Shown: positions 5,943 through 7,028 of the stretch, in pieces
Layout: the number at the start of each line of letters is the position of its first letter
Numbering within the stretch: the stretch's first letter is position 1
DNA from: Thermoanaerobaculia bacterium
GTDB lineage: Bacteria; Acidobacteriota; Thermoanaerobaculia; Multivoradales; JAHEKO01
Direction: 5' to 3'
Length of the DNA stretch: 7,028 bases
Assembly: GCA_029287645.1 (NCBI GenBank)
Contig: JARFQS010000409.1
Location: 1 to 7,028 of the forward strand
The notes under the pieces: generated by a model
What the model saw: only the letters and a program-made list of their open reading frames with translations
Told to the model about the DNA's origin: nothing
Databases searched by the model: none
Program-made: the position numbers and the translations under genes

Positions 5943-7028
5943 ATGAGATCGGAAGACCGCCGTGGACGTGGAAAGCGATGGCTTTGGCTGACGATCCTGG
6001 TCGTCGGAGCAGCGGGTGCCCTGCTGACCTTCAGGGTGGGAGGGAGACCTTCGATTCAGATCGAGCCCGCGATGCCCGGCATCGGCCGCCGAACACCGAT
6101 CGTCGTGCAGATGACAGAGCCGGGTCGCGGTTTGGCCAGGGTAAGGGTCGAGTTTGTGCAGGGAGACCGAACGGAGATCCTGGCGGAAAAAGAGTTCGAG
6201 ACCAGGGCGGCCTGGAAGTTCTGGGGCCCGGCGACCGAGCACGACTCGATCGAGGTCGAGGTCGGCAGCGAGACGATCGAAAGGCTGGAGACCGGAGAAG
6301 CCTTGATTCGAGCCAGTGCCTGGCCAGCCGGCACCTGGTTACGCCACCCTGGAGCCGAAGTGAGAGAGTTGGTCCTCCCCGTGCGTCTCACGCCGCCCGC
6401 CATCATGCTGCGCTCGCGGCAGCACTACGTGGCGCAGGGCGGCGCCGGAGTGGTGGTCTACGCCGTCGGGGCCACGGCCGTCGAGGATGGCGTTCGGGTC
6501 GGTGACTGGTGGTTTCCGGGCTTCGACCTCCCGGGTAGCGCGGACGGCGGGCGGTTCGCTCTCTTCGCGGTGCCATTCGATCTCGAGGACCCCAACCAGT
6601 TGCTGCTGGAAGCGACCGACGATGTGGGCAATACGGGGACGGTCGGCTTCGTAGATCAGTATTTCCCGAAGCCCTTCAAACGAGACACCATCGAGGTGAG
6701 CGATCGGTTCATGGAAAGGGTCGTTCCGGCGATCATGGGGAACACCCCCGGTGCCGAGGATCAGGGCAGCCTTCTCGACAACTATCTCTGGGTCAATCGC
6801 GAGCTGAGGAAGCGCAACGCTGCCGAGATCATCGGTCTGGCCGAGAAGTCCAGCCGGGAGTTCCTCTGGGATCGACCCTTCGTGCCGATGTCGAACGCCC
6901 AGGTGATGTCCTCGTTTGCCGATCGCCGAACCTATGTCTACCAAGGGCGCGAGGTCGACCAACAGGACCACCTCGGATTCGACCTGGCCTCCGTTCGGCA
7001 CGCCGACATCGAGGCGTCGAACAGCGGC
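5943..7028 (+). CDS. Membrane-anchored M23-family peptidoglycan endopeptidase-like protein (3' truncated)
   Basis: The frame from the ATG at 5943 stays open for 362 codons to the window edge with no stop. The protein starts with a basic stretch (residues 2-12), then one membrane helix (about 13-30) without lipobox, so it is an inner-membrane protein with a periplasmic or extracellular body. Residues about 36-150 and 151-240 read as two beta-rich, Ig-like modules (the second contains LLEATDDVGNTG, 221-232). A mixed helical linker follows (about 245-315). The start of a LytM/M23 metallopeptidase domain is at SSFADRRTYVYQGREVDQQD-HLGFDLAS (323-350); H343 and D347 form the first zinc motif HxxxD. 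The second zinc motif (HxH) would lie beyond the edge, so activity cannot be judged. Such enzymes cut peptidoglycan cross-links or, if degenerate, regulate amidases. A 100-bp gap with its own ribosome-binding site separates it from the transporter operon. Confidence 0.82.
   Translation, partial: MRSEDRRGRGKRWLWLTILVVGAAGALLTFRVGGRPSIQIEPAMPGIGRRTPIVVQMTEPGRGLARVRVEFVQGDRTEILAEKEFETRAAWKFWGPATEHDSIEVEVGSETIERLETGEALIRASAWPAGTWLRHPGAEVRELVLPVRLTPPAIMLRSRQHYVAQGGAGVVVYAVGATAVEDGVRVGDWWFPGFDLPGSADGGRFALFAVPFDLEDPNQLLLEATDDVGNTGTVGFVDQYFPKPFKRDTIEVSDRFMERVVPAIMGNTPGAEDQGSLLDNYLWVNRELRKRNAAEIIGLAEKSSREFLWDRPFVPMSNAQVMSSFADRRTYVYQGREVDQQDHLGFDLASVRHADIEASNSG

Noticed and set aside
5900..6505. A 201-codon + strand frame over the start of the peptidase gene
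   Set aside because: It is Arg/Gly/Asp-rich with no known motif. The frame from 5943 has a Shine-Dalgarno, a membrane helix and an M23 zinc motif.

Overview
The window looks like a stretch of ordinary, gene-dense bacterial chromosome with high G+C by eye. I see no phage, insertion-sequence, CRISPR, tRNA or rRNA signal. The lineage cannot be fixed from the sequence. The gene types (a lysophospholipid acyltransferase with a C-terminal membrane domain, a membrane-anchored M23 peptidase, a PhnCDE-type ABC transporter) would suit an environmental Gram-negative-type group such as Acidobacteriota or a deltaproteobacterial lineage, but this is a guess.

Layout: 1-414 is the 3' end of a membrane acyltransferase gene (+). 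It converges on a serine racemase / threonine dehydratase-like PLP enzyme (437-1405, -). A divergent intergenic region of about 100 bp follows. It holds a good sigma70-type promoter (TTGGCA-N17-TACACT) with a perfect palindrome in its spacer, ending only about 10 bp before the start of a dGTPase-like HD-family gene (1510-2502, +). Next comes a compact three-gene ABC transporter operon of the phosphonate/phosphite type: binding protein (2536-3921), ATPase (3918-4733, 4-bp overlap) and permease (4742-5842, 8-bp gap). After a 100-bp gap containing an RNA hairpin, a membrane-anchored M23 peptidase gene starts at 5943 and runs off the right edge.

The transporter is the most unusual part. Its binding protein is far longer than a normal PhnD because the second lobe appears twice, about 121 residues apart, and it carries an uncleaved-looking N-terminal membrane anchor. 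Its permease has an N-terminal extension of about 120 residues that resembles an RDD membrane domain fused to a PhnE core. No phosphonate-degrading genes lie nearby, so the substrate is open. The dGTPase has His-Glu where the HD family normally has its metal-binding His-Asp. The PLP enzyme carries residues diagnostic of eukaryotic-type serine racemase rather than plain threonine dehydratase.

The dGTPase gene and the transporter lie on one strand with a 33-bp gap and may be co-transcribed. The peptidase probably has its own signals. No functional link between the racemase, dGTPase, transporter and peptidase is evident beyond adjacency.
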